64,000 bases of DNA from Diphasiastrum complanatum (Eukaryota > Streptophyta > Lycopodiopsida > Lycopodiales > Lycopodiaceae). The notes beneath the pieces are model-generated. The model saw only the letters and a program-made list of their open reading frames with translations. It did no database searches and had not been told where the DNA came from. Below are positions 1 to 10,773 of this stretch, piece by piece. Both the position numbers and the translations under genes were made by a program. Where the stretch lies: NCBI GenBank assembly GCA_029204225.1, contig CM055101.1, positions 37,925,374 to 37,989,373 on the forward strand, in the 5' to 3' direction. The stretch's first letter is position 1. Every line of letters begins with the position of its first letter.

Positions 1-462
1 TACCAAAGTTGGTAAACTTAATGGTTAGGTTAAATTGACATGATTAGATCAACCTAATGCTGATTTGACACCTGAAAACATGTTGAATCTACTCAACCAA
101 CCATGGAAAGGATTTCCTTTGTACTATCATTCATTCAATCCATTGATGAGAGATCAAGATTTGGGAGTTCATTGACCATCTTGAGTTTTTGCTCTATTTG
201 TGTAATGATTCTATGAAGTGAATGCAATCTAAAACTGATTAAGATAATTTTCTATCCATAGGCCGTACTGCAGGTCATACCCCACGTGTGAACTTGGATC
301 TTCATGTTTTAATCTTGTTTGATTGCTCTTGATTGATAATTGCCAATCTAGATCTAGTTTTGAGTGCTAGTATTGCAATAGATTGTTAATCAATCAATCA
401 ATCACTCTTGTGAATCAATCAGAGGTTCATTTATGGTCCTTTTTACTATACTTTCAACATAA
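1..462 (+). repeat. Ty1/copia LTR, 3' part, cut by window edge
   Basis: The segment carries, in order, the landmarks of the complete LTRs at 18606-19084 and 35846-36536. They are a GGCCGTACTGCAG block near 262, a CCCACGTGTGAAC block near 284, GCCAATCTAGATCTAG near 342, AATCACTCTTGTG near 400, and TTTATGGTCC followed by an ACTTTCAACA end near 462. The LTR start lies left of the window. No primer-binding site follows the end, so this is a solo or truncated LTR. Confidence 0.7.
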
Positions 463-769
463 TTTAACAAAGAGATCATGTTAAGCATAGAAGACACCAT
501 ATTGAGGCACACGAATGCAAACCTAGTGTATATGCCAATTCTCTTGTGTATTTTTATTAATAAGATGCAAAGACATGTTGCTCAAGTTTAGAGAGTGAGC
601 AATTGTTTCCACAAATTGTGGTTTGAACATTTTTCAAAAATTATTATTTGGGTTTAATTTGAATCGAGCAATTTGAGTAAAAAAAAATTAGAGATATGGC
701 TTTCCAATTTTTTGGTTTTTTGGAATTTGAAAATCTAATTAGTTTCATATATAAAGTTTTGAAAAAATT
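463..769. other. unassigned spacer
   Basis: AT-rich sequence between two LTR fragments. I see no coding frame, no repeat and no element boundary in it. Confidence 0.4.
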
Positions 770-1589
770 GACATTTGAAGACCTTGAATAGATCTACAAT
801 GACCTACATGCATGGGAGTTTGCACACCACCAAATCTATCTTGATCAATTTGGATTTTGATAGGCTATCAACCAAGATTTGGATCTAGACAAGAGCTCTT
901 GTACACAAAAAGTAATCATCCATCAAAGACAAGCCATTTCTATGCACATCCATAAAAAAACTAAGTTTCACTCAAGATTTTAGAGACATACAAACATCCT
1001 ACTCTCGGGTAGAGAGAGAAAAACCAAGAGCTCTCGAGTAGAGAGAGAATGCAACAAGAGAATTTGACTCAAAACAATCTTATCTCTCAAAAGTGTTTTT
1101 TTTAAAAAGGAGCTATCATCATATATAGTGGTAACTTGAGCTCGTACACTAATTTGCATGTGGAGAGCTTTGAAATATGATTGGGCCACTTTTTTGAACG
1201 TCTAAATGTGATTGGACCCTATAGACCAATGAGATGAGGGTGGTAGATTGAGGTCCACCACTTTCACTTTTGCATCCCTATAAAATAGGACATGTGTTGA
1301 CCTTTGATTGAGCTAGAGGTCATGACCCAAATACCTAAGCCTAGTCATGCTTTTGATTTATACAAGTCATGAGGAGATTGAGGCCCAACCTCATGATGAC
1401 AATTGGCATTCTACATGACTAGCTTTTGTCTTTTCACATTGCTTTGTAAAACAAGCTATTTTATGACATGACTTAACTAATGGAAATAGGCCTATTATTC
1501 ACATGTGGGAACATGCTCCACACATGTGTGATTCACATATGTACATGAAAATATAACATAATCAAACTAAATTTTACATATTTTTCACA
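770..1589 (-). repeat. Copia LTR in minus orientation
   Basis: Read on the minus strand, the LTR begins TGTGAAAAATATG at 1589, directly after a purine tract (ATATTTTGAGGAG), as a 3' LTR should. It holds the CACATGTGTG-type blocks near 1500-1530 and the CTCTCGGGTAGAGAGAG block near 1000 that also occurs in the minus-strand solo LTR at 4947-5772. The left boundary (about 770) is estimated from where similarity to that LTR fades and is uncertain. Confidence 0.55.
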
Positions 1590-1651
1590 CTCCTCAAAAT
1601 ATAGCTTGATGACTACGCTAGTTCTCTCCAAAACTTAAGTAGCTAAAAGTA
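1590..1651 (-). mobile_element. 3' internal end and polypurine tract of the minus copia
   Basis: On the minus strand this reads AAGCTATATTTTGAGGAG and runs into the LTR at 1589. It matches the AAGCTAAATTTGAGGAG tract that precedes the 3' LTRs at 20486 and 48204. Only about 60 bases of internal sequence survive before another LTR begins at 1652. Confidence 0.6.
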
Positions 1652-2200
1652 TGAAAAATTGTCAAAATTGGCAATTCTAGCTTGATTAGACCTTGTAAAA
1701 TTGTACAAAGGTGAGTCCCACATGTGTGGAGACTGCTCACACATGTGAATAATAGGCCTAGGTAGGTTAGGTCACAATCATAAGATTTAGTTAGGTTAGT
1801 TGTTCATAATTTCTAAAATCTAGAGCCAAAGTCTTCAAATCATGGAGGTAGTTGATCACCTAACCATCAAATTGGCATGACTCTAGGGTTAGGTAAGATT
1901 GACAGTTGTACTTGCATTTAATCTTTAGTATTCACAAGATCCAAATGATTTGATTTTACATCATTTAGATGAGTTTTTTGGTGATAATTCTAGGAAAAGC
2001 ATCAAAATTTGGTTGCCATCAATCAGATTTGGCTTAATGTAATGAGATCTAATTATTTGAGGCAAAGTTCAAGCCCTTTAAATGTGTTTATAGGTATTGA
2101 AGAACCATCAAGAAGAAAGAGAGAGATTTCGTTATGTCTTTGTCCAAAATCTTGAAAAATTGACTTGTATTTAGAAAAGTTGACATTTTTTTATTCACAA
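1652..2200 (+). mobile_element. Copia remnant: LTR start fused to leader
   Basis: 1652-1900 resembles an LTR start (TGAAAAATTGTCAAAATTGG, then the CACATGTGTGGAG block). 1900-2200 matches the untranslated leader of the element at 18606-21039 (compare 19260-19500: GAGATCTAATTA and GGAGATTT landmarks in the same order). The rest of the LTR, its end and the primer site are missing, so the two parts were joined by a deletion. No coding sequence remains. Confidence 0.6.
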
Positions 2201-2242
2201 TTGCACTATTAAAAACATGTCATAATCAAAGTAGTCAAATTT

Positions 2243-2412
2243 TCATGATCAATATTCAAAGCTTTACGTTTAGTATTCAGATCAGTACTCAAAGTTTCAT
2301 GATCAGTATTCATAGTTTCACGATCAGTATTCACAGTTTCATGATCAGTATTCACAATTTCAAGATCAATATTCACGGTATCACGATCAAAATTCAGAAT
2401 ATTCACGTTCTA
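2243..2412. repeat. 21-bp minisatellite, about eight units
   Basis: Tandem units of the form CATGATCAGTATTCACAGTTT repeat with a 21-base period, with substitutions in each unit. Because 21 is divisible by three, both strands stay open. The minus frame (2406-2209) gives a seven-residue repeat of the type DHETVNT and the plus frame a SIHSFMI type. I regard the frames as by-products of the repeat. Confidence 0.85.
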
Positions 2413-3350
2413 TCCATCAACTCCTCAAAGAAAACAAATTGAGAATGGTGAGTAGCAGCGGCAACAACAGATGAGACAAGAGAAGAGGGCAAAACATAAT
2501 TGAGCTTGCAAGTAACTAGAGAAGCTATGTGTACAAATAAATCAATGAGCAAGGTTGCAAGTGCATGCATGCACATACATTGAACTTCTCCCCATGGGGA
2601 ACGACAACGAGTAGATTCCACCATGATACAAAATTAGTCTATAGAGTAAAGCCAATTGAAGAAATTTTCACTTCCTCATTCAAATGCAACAATTTGCAGA
2701 ATATCATGACAAGATGCAAGCTAAAGGTAGCTGCAAGGGAGCCCCAAGACTTAATGAAAATATCAAAGTCAAGGCTTGCATGGGATCTTAAAGAGACAAT
2801 GTCCAGGGTCTGTTTGCTTGTCGACTAGATTGACAATATCACAGTTTCGGATTATGATTATTCTCGATCATAAGGCATAATCAATTTGCTCTTATTAGTT
2901 TTGTGTAGATAAATCATTAGCATGCCAAAATCTACAATCATTAGTCGGAATGACATTGCTCCATCTAATAGCATTCTAGTGCACACTTCTTATGAAAAAT
3001 ATAGATCCAAAACATACTTAATGGATCAACAAGATCTTGACCAAATTTGAATGCACATCTAGTTTTAACTACAAGATAGAAATCATCAATTTTAGCAAGC
3101 TAGATTTACATAAATCACTAAGATCTGATCATAAGTATAAAAACATAGTAAGGTATTGTCCATGTCTGTACAACAACAATAGCCTACTGTCCTTCACATG
3201 TGTGGAAGCAAGATAAATCACAAAATTAACATCCTACACATTAGAAATCAAGATATCTTGAGAAATATGAAAGAGATGGACATAGAAACACAAGAGATGA
3301 ATTCTCCACAAAGAAAAAAACTTTGATGATTATTTCTCCACTGTAGGTAT
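2413..3350. other. unassigned spacer before element A
   Basis: No recognisable gene. An 87-codon frame at 2565-2828 has no motif I know. The last 60 bases (about 3290-3350, CTCCACAAAGAAA then TTTGATGATTATTTCTCCA) recur at about 45810-45860, so the spacer is itself part of a repeat into which element A inserted. Confidence 0.5.
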
Positions 3351-4049
3351 TGTTAAAATTTCACAATTCCAGCTTGACCAATTTTGGTCATATTGCTTGT
3401 AAATTGTATTATGGTCATGTTGTGGCTTGTCACACATGCCAAATAGCATAGGATACTCTTTGTAAGTCTCATTCCTAACCTAGCATAGGAGTGGCACCTT
3501 TGGAGTGAGTCCAAATAGTGCTTTGATAAGCTAGAAAGAAAATAGGAGCTAAAAATAGCATGTTTTTCATTATTTTGGGATCTCGAGATCTTGACCCCAA
3601 GTTAGGGTGGATCCAATGACCTATTAGGTTAGATGTTAGGGTTAGGTTATGATAAGTACAGAGATGCCCTAAAACGTTCAGATTCAAGCTTGAAAAATAT
3701 AAATGTATGATGGGATTTCCATCCAAATATCAAGAAAAATCGAGTTTTTCCACTTCTATCATCATTGTCTTTTGGTGGCGAGTTCTAGCTATTGGATGTG
3801 TGTTTTTATGCATTAATTGCTTGGATTGGAAGGTTTTGAACTTGTTTATAGGTCTAATAAGCTTGCTGTACTTTACTTTGGTTCATTTGATCAAATGTAT
3901 GTGCCTAATGTGGAGTTAAATGCCAAATTTGCTAGTTTTGGTAACTAGTCTTGATTCTAGCTCATAGTTTGGATCTAGATCTTTTATTTGTGCATCCTCC
4001 ATCACTTTTAGGATTGATTGGGATTGAATTTGCTGTAAAAATTTTGTCA
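3351..4049 (+). repeat. 5' LTR of element A
   Basis: It begins TGTTAAAATTTCACAATTCC and ends ATTTTGTCA, immediately before TGGTATCAGAGCC. The first ~79 bases repeat at 8593-8671. Length is 699 bases. The ORFs inside it (3475-3726 minus, 3707-3919 plus) show no known domain and are best read as chance frames. Confidence 0.85.
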
Positions 4050-4062
4050 TGGTATCAGAGCC
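4050..4062 (+). promoter_or_regulatory. Primer-binding site (initiator tRNA-Met type)
   Basis: TGGTATCAGAGCC starts one base after the LTR end. It is the usual plant copia primer site, complementary to the 3' end of initiator tRNA-Met. Confidence 0.9.
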
Positions 4063-4847
4063 TAATCAAAAGTGAGCTTTAGATTTGATTTTCTCAAGCT
4101 TTGATCCTAGATTTGAGTAGTATTAGCTTTGCTCTTGCTACTAGTTGCTAATCTAGTGATTGTACCTTCAAATTTGGTTTCACTTGAGTGATAATAGATC
4201 AAAGGAAACTTGTTTTGCTGAGTTATAGCTGAAGGAACCGAGATTGACCCATATCATTCAACCAAACCAAATTAGAAAGTTCTTATGAGTTGAATCTTGG
4301 AGTACATGTCTCCTAGTAGAGATTTTCATAAGGGTTTGAATGCCACCACTCTTTAGAAGTTTGGATCAGCCATTTGAGAGGTTAATTAGGTCGTTCTTAG
4401 GCTTCTTAAGGTCCTAAAATACACCTTTTAGGTTCAGATCAAGTGTTTTGATGAGTTCTAGAAATGCAAAACTAGTGAAATTTGTGTTTCTATTCTACTC
4501 GATTTTGGATAGGTTTGTGATTGAATATGTCAATGTGATTCAACTTGAATTTAAGAGGCTTTATTTGTAAGACATTTGTGTGTTATAAAGTGCTTTTGGT
4601 TCAGTATAGGTGGATTCACCCTTCTTGTGAAGTCGAGATCAAGGAGGAGACTAGTTTGATCAAATCTATAGTAAGTTTGGATCTAGTTTGGATCTTGAAG
4701 ATAGATCAAGCTCAAGATCACCTGAGATCTTGTTGAGAAATCAGAGAGTGATTCATCTCAGGTCCCAAAGAGAGTGGGACAGCTAGTAGTGATTATATCT
4801 TGTACAATCTATCTTGTTTCTTTGAATCTATCTCCTTATCATTGAAG

Positions 4848-6530
4848 ATGGCATCCATAAGTGCTTATCTTTTGGATTCTAGTGATAGATCAAATTTTTT
4901 AGTTTGGAAGTTAAGAATGGAATCCATCCTTATCATGCAAGATTTGTGTTGAATTCACACGTGTGGATTGTCCACTACATGTACTTGTGATCTCCTAAGG
5001 TGTGTAGATGCACCAAGATCAAGACTAGATTGAGATTCAAGATCTATCTTTGATTCTATGGCAAAAACACACTACTACATGCATTCAATCACTTCCACCT
5101 CTCACTCACATGTGTGGGAGGTGTTCCAAAAGTATTCTAAGTAGAAACAAGTTGCTCTCCTCAGGTAGAGAGAGAAAAACCATCATGAGCTCTCGGGTAG
5201 AGAGAGAAAGCTAGAAATTCAGTGACACTCAAAATCCACTCAATCTCAAAATCAATTGGATCCAAAACGAGGAGTACAATGATACTAGTAGATTCATGAG
5301 CTACCACTATGCTTAACTATGATTGGATCACACTTTGCCACCTCTTAATCCTATTGGACCATTGATCAATGCACCTCTAAATTCTATTGGACTATATTCA
5401 AGCACACCTCAAATTCCTATTGGACCACACATGGTTCCACCTCTAAAACCTATTGGACCTCTTAAACTTCATCAAACAAAAGCATTACACTTGTCTACAC
5501 TCTAATTGGAACAAGTTTGGCCTCCTACTCTATTTTGGCTCAATAGTGGCATTACAAGTGGAAATGGATAATTTGCCATCTATACCAAATTTGACCCTAT
5601 CAACATCCTACACCTAAATGCTTGACTATGAAATTCTATGAGACCCCTATATCAAACATTCCGATTTACTTTACAATTCTCCACACGTGGGAACATCCTC
5701 CACACATGTGAGATTCACTTACAAACTCTTATCATAAAAAATACCAAGCTAGATTTTTGCCAATTTTTCACAATTTGATGGATATTGTGAATGGAGAGGA
5801 AGATGAGCCAATCCATCCACAAGAAGCAACTAAATACAAGAGAATGTGCAAGCTTGCACTCCATTGTATTAAGATGAATGTTGCAAATGATTTGCTCAAA
5901 GAAGTAGGAGCACGTGCCTCAGCCCAAGAGGCTTGGGAGACTCTTCAAAGGTTCTATGAGTCCAAGAATACCTCAAGGTTACTTTCCCTCAAGAACCAAG
6001 TTCTTCAATGCTTCCAAGGGAGGAGTGAGAGTGGACATCAATTTGTTTTGAGAGTAAAAGATTTGAACAAAGAGCTTACTTATGTTGGTGAGCCTATTGA
6101 AGAGAGTGAGCTTGTGCAAATAGTTTTGAATGGCTTATGTAGTGATTTAACTAAAAGCTATGCCATCATGGGAAACTTGCCTACAATTGAAGACCTTCAA
6201 AGTGTGTTGATGGCCGAGGAGATTAGGAAGGCTCATATCAAATCAAGGATGGAGAGGCTCTCCATCAATGATGGTGATGAAAAAGCCTTATTTTTCAAGA
6301 GCAAAGGCAAAGCAAAAACCAAGGGAGGAGCATGCAAAAGGGAGCAAGCAAAGGATGGAGATCAAGGAGGATCCACATCCTCATCATCACAAGTCAAGCC
6401 CAAGAAGGACAAATATAAGATAAAGTGCTACTATTGTAGCAAGATGGGGCATTATGCCTCGGAATTTCAAGAGGAAGCAAGATCAAATCCAAGCCAACAT
6501 TGGACAAGAGGAGGAAGAGAGCTATCATGA
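4848..6530 (+). pseudogene. gag: Element A gag, split by a solo LTR
   Basis: The ATG at 4848 opens a copia gag of the UBN2/DUF4219 kind (start MASISAYLLDSSDRSN, then VWKLRMES). It is interrupted after QDL at 4946 and resumes after the duplicated ATTTG at 5778 with MDIVNGEEDEP. The core (KMNVANDLLKEVGARASAQE, then YESKNTSRLLSLKNQ) is intact. The zinc knuckle near 6424-6465 reads CYYCSKMGHYASEF: the last cysteine is gone, and the frame shifts there so that the protease continues in another frame. Gag would package the RNA in a virus-like particle. This copy cannot. Confidence 0.85.
4947..5772 (-). mobile_element. Solo LTR inserted in gag of element A
   Basis: The 826-base segment starts TGTTGAATTC and ends TTTTTCACA. 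It is flanked on both sides by ATTTG (4942-4946 and 5773-5777), a perfect 5-bp target duplication that splits the gag frame exactly. On the minus strand it starts TGTGAAAAATTGGC, the usual start of LTRs in this window, so it lies reversed. Its left ~280 bases match, in reverse, the 3' part of the TRIM LTR at 23820-24107. Frames such as 5323-5505 are not genes. Confidence 0.92.
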
Positions 6531-6861
6531 GGACTCACTCATGATGTCAACCTTTTCATCATCAAATGTCAAAGGTGAAGATCCTTGGTGGATAGATAGT
6601 GGGGCTAGCTCCCACATGTCGGTTAAAAGGGAGTATTTTTCTCAACTCACACCTTATGTAGGACCTATAAAGTCCATTTTTACAGCAAATGATCATGAAT
6701 GTAAAGTTGAAGGTGTGGGATCCATTCTCTTACGCTTAGGATCCTCCAAGAAGACCAAGATAGATGGTGTTCTCTTCATTCCTAGCATCACTAAGAATTT
6801 GCTTAGTGTTGGCCAACTTTTAGATCATGGTTTCATTATGGAGTTCTCTACTAATGTATGA
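6531..6861 (+). pseudogene. Element A protease-like region
   Basis: The frame 6454-6861 carries the copia aspartic protease signature WWIDSGASSH near 6583-6615 and, further on, the conserved linker LFIPSITKNLLSVGQLLDHG that leads to the pre-integrase domain. The catalytic Asp and the D-S-G triplet are present. The frame is offset from gag by the break in the zinc knuckle, and it ends at a stop after FSTNV. Confidence 0.8.
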
Positions 6862-7344
6862 AACATCAAGAAAAGTGGGATGATCATAGCAAGGGGAACA
6901 AGGTTTGGGAGGTTATTTAAGCTTGATGTTTTTGTAAATCCTAACCAAGTTGTGATGGTAGCCGAGGAGACCAAGATGACCACAAATGATTTGTGGACAA
7001 GAGGCTTGGTCACATCAACACCAAGTCTATGGAAGTCATGTGCAAGGAGGAGCTTGCTCTAGGCCTTCCAATAGGAGGAAAAGGCTTGTGAAGCATGTGC
7101 TTTGGCTAAAGCACATAGGTTGCCTTTCTCTAACACTATCACTAAGACCACTCACCCTCTTAAGTTGATTCATTTGGATGTACATTTTGCTAGCACAAAG
7201 ATCAATGGTAGAGCCACAATGTTTGTGATATTGAATGATGAATCCTCTAAGAATCATATTGGCAAAGATATAGTTGAGATCAAGGAGGAGCTTGATCAAG
7301 AGGAGGAGCAAAATCCGAGAGCTTCAACTATTCCAGGTTGAGCC
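6862..7344 (+). pseudogene. Element A pre-integrase and integrase start, broken
   Basis: Pieces in changing frames match the GAG-pre-integrase domain: GRLFKLDVF near 6910-6940, a histidine region near 6985-7030, and a CALAKAHRLPFSNT stretch near 7093-7135. The first integrase block follows, with IHLDV near 7168 and a degraded GRATMFVILNDES near 7210-7250. After NHIGKDIVEI the homology stops and a Glu-rich tail follows. The catalytic core beyond the first Asp is deleted, so this integrase is not functional. Confidence 0.7.
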
Positions 7345-8592
7345 ACAAGAGCAAAGTTGGAGCTATCAATGCTCATTTTTGTGGACAAGGAAAGGAAAGT
7401 TGGAAAGGGGGGTACATTTTGTACTTCATTTGCTGAGTTTTGTAATGAAGTCCATTTGAATTCTAAAGTATGGAATGAAGGTGTTTGTCATATCTACTTA
7501 CTCTTGAGTATGCTAGAAGTAAGCATGACATTTTTAAGTTGAAAGAATTTGACTTCATTTTCAAAGAGGCATATTGTGAACCTTGTATGAGAATAAGTGG
7601 ATCATCCTTGAAGGACACTTATATCCATACAAGAGTATTTGGCCTCATTAGTTTCAAGTTCAACAAGTATGTAATGCAAATTGCTAGTGGTAAGCAATTG
7701 TGGACTAGTAAATTTGGTATAAATAATCTTGGTGATTGTTTTGTTGACTTGAAAGATCATATTGAGAAGGAGAACATTCAGGTTTGGAGACTTGAAAACA
7801 AAGTCCTTGAGAGTCTTGAAGAAGATCATGGTTTGGATCCATGTTTTCATCATCAACACCAAGAGGGAGTGAGCATGATGAAGAAAAAAGACGTCAAGGA
7901 GGAACCCAAGAAGGAGCACTTGTCAAGAGAAAAGAGACCTGAATCTACATCAATATGAAGGTTTGGGTAAAGAGAAAGGAGCAGCAAGGAAGTTTATCCA
8001 TATCCCCCTTTACTCATCTTATTTTGTGTTTGATGTCATGTATTTGACAAAGTCCTCTGATGATGCTAGTATGAACATTGTTTTTCATCCTATATCTTAT
8101 GATGATGAAATAGTGACCATTACTACTTTGATTGGAGTTCCAAATATGTATTCAAAGGCCTCATCTTGTGATCCATTCACTCTTGAATTTCCAAGGAAAG
8201 AAGACTTTCATTGGAAGGATGCCAAGTTGGAGTTAATTGTTTTGGTGGATAAAGTCAAGATGGTGATATCTCAAGCTTTGATTGTATGTACTTCATACAA
8301 AAGTTGGATCTTATGGAAAGCTGCTAATTTTCATGTTTATTTTGAGGAGGAGACTCACTTCTGCAGCCCAAGGTGTTCATTCAACAATCTACCCAAGACA
8401 AGGCTTGGATCTTGAAGACAATCCTTATTGAGCTCTCACTACATTTGAGAACTTGGAGCTCAAATCATATTCTTATCATGATGAGTGATCATAGTCACTT
8501 AGCAAAGTAGAAACTTGGAAGTTATATTGTTTTTGTCTATGTATTGATTATTGATCCAGGATAGTCTCATCAAGCTAAATTGTGAGGAGGAG
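7345..8592 (+). pseudogene. Two unidentified ORFs in the 3' part of element A
   Basis: Frames 7485-7958 (157 codons) and 7963-8415 (150 codons) occupy the place of reverse transcriptase and RNase H. I do not recognise either. The first ends in a charged tail (MMKKKDVKEEPKKEH). The second contains IVFHPISYDDEIVTITTLIG with hydrophobic spacing. They could be captured host sequence, an element-specific accessory ORF, or a very decayed remnant of pol. The stop between them and the start context do not show translation. Purine tract GAGGAGGAG precedes the 3' LTR. Confidence 0.45.
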
Positions 8593-8671
8593 TGTTAAAA
8601 TTTCACAATTCTAGCTTGACCAATTTTGGTCATATTGCTTGTAAATTGTATTGTGGTCATGTTGTGGCTTG
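8593..8671 (+). repeat. 3' LTR fragment of element A
   Basis: 79 bases repeat the first bases of the 5' LTR with few changes, directly after the purine tract. The match stops at GGCTTGT, where minus-strand copia B sequence starts. Confidence 0.85.
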
Positions 8672-9530
8672 TGATGGTTAGATATATGAGTGAACCAACT
8701 AGCTTCCTATAGAGAGTAATGTCCTCGAAGGATATTTCATTACCTCTTGTAGTGAGCTTTACATTTGACTCCATTAGTGTATCACAAGCTATAGCGTCTA
8801 CATATGAAATCTTTTTAGAATAGACTTGGCATACTTCTCTTGACAAATGAAAGTAGATTGAGAAATTCTAAATACCTCTATTCCCAAGATATAATGCAAA
8901 AGACCAAAATCATGCACATCAAACTCCTTTTTTTAGTACAATCTTGATATCATCAATATCTTGATTGTTGCCTCCCCTCAAAATGATATGATCCACATAG
9001 ATTAGAAGAATAGTAGCATCATTTCCAACAAATCTATAGTAAAGTAAATGATCATACTCACTCATCTTGAAATTTTGAGAAAGTAGAAAGATGTTAAGCT
9101 TAGCATGCCAACTCCTTGGTGCTTGCTTAAGTCCATACAAACTCTTTTGTAGAAAACACACATGAGTAGGCTTGCCATGTGAAATGTAGCCCTCAGGTTG
9201 CTCCATAAACACCTCCTCCTCAAGATCACCTTTCAAGAATGCATTTGTGATATCCAATCATCATAGATCCCATCCAAAAAGTGTTTCAAGTGATATGATG
9301 ACCCGAATGCTTACCATCTTTGCCATAGGTGCAAAGGTCTCATCATAGTTAATTCCATACTCTTGTACATATCCTTTTGCCACCAACCTTGCTTTGTACT
9401 TGTTAATTGATCCATCTTGTTTTGTCTTCACTTTCAAGATCCACTTGCATCCAATAGCCTTCTTGTCCTTTGGAAGTTCCACCAATCTCCATGTGTCATT
9501 CTTTATAAGAGCTTGATACTCAAGATCCAT
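8672..9530 (-). pseudogene. Copia B reverse transcriptase
   Basis: The frame 9530-9261 has the RVT_2 start (WRLVELPKDKKAIGCKWILK, then KARLVAKGYVQEYGINYDET). Frame 9257-8919 continues MDITNAFLKGDLEEEVFMEQ and SLYGLKQAPRSWH. The catalytic box is YVDH rather than the family's YVDD, so one metal-binding Asp is lost. Frame 8846-8595 holds the thumb block YRKLVGSLIYLTIT. The parts are separated by stops. RNase H is missing. Confidence 0.85.
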
Positions 9531-9656
9531 TGCTTAGGTCCACTCTTCTTTTTGTCTTGCTTCATCTACACATGTAGATTCATCAAAAGAGGTTAGGAAA
9601 GCATAGTTTGTACCACCAACAACTTTCTTACCTTTTTCAGCATATCATCAAGAATG

Positions 9657-10355
9657 TTAGATCCAACATCCATACCACCACTTGAAAAAAATTTCCTTCA
9701 TAAAAATGACATCTCTTCCAATAACCACTTTTTTAGTTGAAGGAATAAAAACTTTGTAAGCCTTGCTCACTTCACTATAATCAATAGATATACCTTTCCT
9801 TGAAGATGGATCCTCCTTTGTCCTATCATCAAGAGTGATGTTGATATAGAAAATACATCCAAAAGTTTTGAAAAGCAACACTCGGCCTTCTACCAAACAA
9901 GACTTCAAAAGAGGTTTTTCCATCCAATACCACAGTCAGCCATCTATTGCATAGATTAGAACACAAAAAAGCTTGATCTCAAAAGGATTTAGGAAGATTT
10001 GCACCTAACCTCATGGCTTTTGCACCTTCACATAAGGTTCTATTCTTCCTCTCGGTCACTCCATATTGTCGTGGCGTCCTTGGCTTTTGAACTCTCTCTT
10101 GATCCCATTTTCATCACAAAATGTTTTGAGCTTGGTAGAAATGTCCTCACTATCATTTTCACTCCTCAGGCACTTGATCTTTGTAAAAAAATGGACCTCC
10201 CTTGCAATCTTGAACTTGACGAAGACATCAAACACCTCATCTTTGTTCTTTAGTAGATAAACCCAACAAAATCTACTAAAATCAACAATAAAAGTCACAT
10301 ACATCTTAGCACCTCCATTGCTAATTGTAGTAACACCATGAATACCCAAATGCAC
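9657..10355 (-). pseudogene. Copia B integrase
   Basis: The frame 10355-10056 aligns with the copia integrase core: GGAKMYVTFIVDFSRFCWVY, then KIKCLRSENDSE. The first catalytic Asp position reads Gly (HLGIHG) and the second motif reads SENDSE in place of the usual SDNGGE. Frame 9923-9657 gives the C-terminal part (KTFGCIFYINITLDD, SKAYKVFIPSTKKVVIGRDV). Both catalytic changes and the stops make it inactive. Confidence 0.8.
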
Positions 10356-10453
10356 AAGTTGAAAATGCTTTTTTGACGTTGCTGTAGATCTCTTGTAAGG
10401 TAATTTATGTAACTTTGATAAAGCACATTACTCACAAACATGATTCAAGCTTG

Positions 10454-10770
10454 TTAAAGAGTTGGGAAGACAAAAAAAAAACTTGCCTCTTTGCCATTAC
10501 CTCCAATGACTTGTAGTTGAGATGCCCTAATCTCTTGTGTCATACTTCTTGTACATTGACAATTGCTCCTTTTCCATACATCCAACTTGGTTAGCAATAA
10601 CACAAGCATCAAGTTTGAACAAATTACCTTGCCTCTTCCCCTCTTCCCTTTTGCAATCAATTCATCCTCCTTCTTGATCAAACAAGCATCACCATCAAAC
10701 TCCACTTTGAATCCCTTGTCAAGCATTTGACTCAGACTAAGAAGATTCTTAGTGAAATAATGATGACACT
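10454..10770 (-). pseudogene. Copia B linker and pre-integrase start
   Basis: Minus-strand reading from 10770 gives FTKNLLSLSQMLDKGFKVEF and a short lysine-rich stretch, the usual copia sequence between protease and pre-integrase. A frameshift follows near 10640. The protease and gag are absent: the sequence switches to the Helentron remnant at about 10773. Confidence 0.7.
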
Positions 10771-10773
10771 CTC

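Larger units (their letters stand above)
3351..8671 (+). mobile_element. Ty1/copia element A (lacks reverse transcriptase)
   Basis: The 5' LTR (3351-4049) is followed by a primer site, leader, gag, protease-like region and a shortened pre-integrase/integrase start. Two unfamiliar ORFs come next, then a purine tract and a 3' LTR fragment (8593-8671) that repeats the 5' LTR start (TGTTAAAATTTCACAATTC). No reverse transcriptase or RNase H is present between integrase and the 3' LTR, so A depended on another element. Gag is split by a later solo LTR (4947-5772). The 3' LTR is cut after 79 bases where minus-strand element B begins. Confidence 0.85.
8672..10773 (-). mobile_element. Ty1/copia remnant B (pol only, no LTRs)
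   Basis: Read on the minus strand, this holds pre-integrase, integrase, integrase C-terminus and reverse transcriptase in the right order, with stops and frameshifts between. Neither end carries an LTR or primer site. It abuts the element A 3' LTR on one side and the Helentron helicase remnant on the other, so both ends are truncations. Confidence 0.85.

Noticed and set aside
7400-7415. Purine tract AAAGGGGGGTACATT as a second 3' LTR boundary
   Set aside because: No LTR start (TG with family sequence) follows it, and the true 3' LTR starts at 8593.
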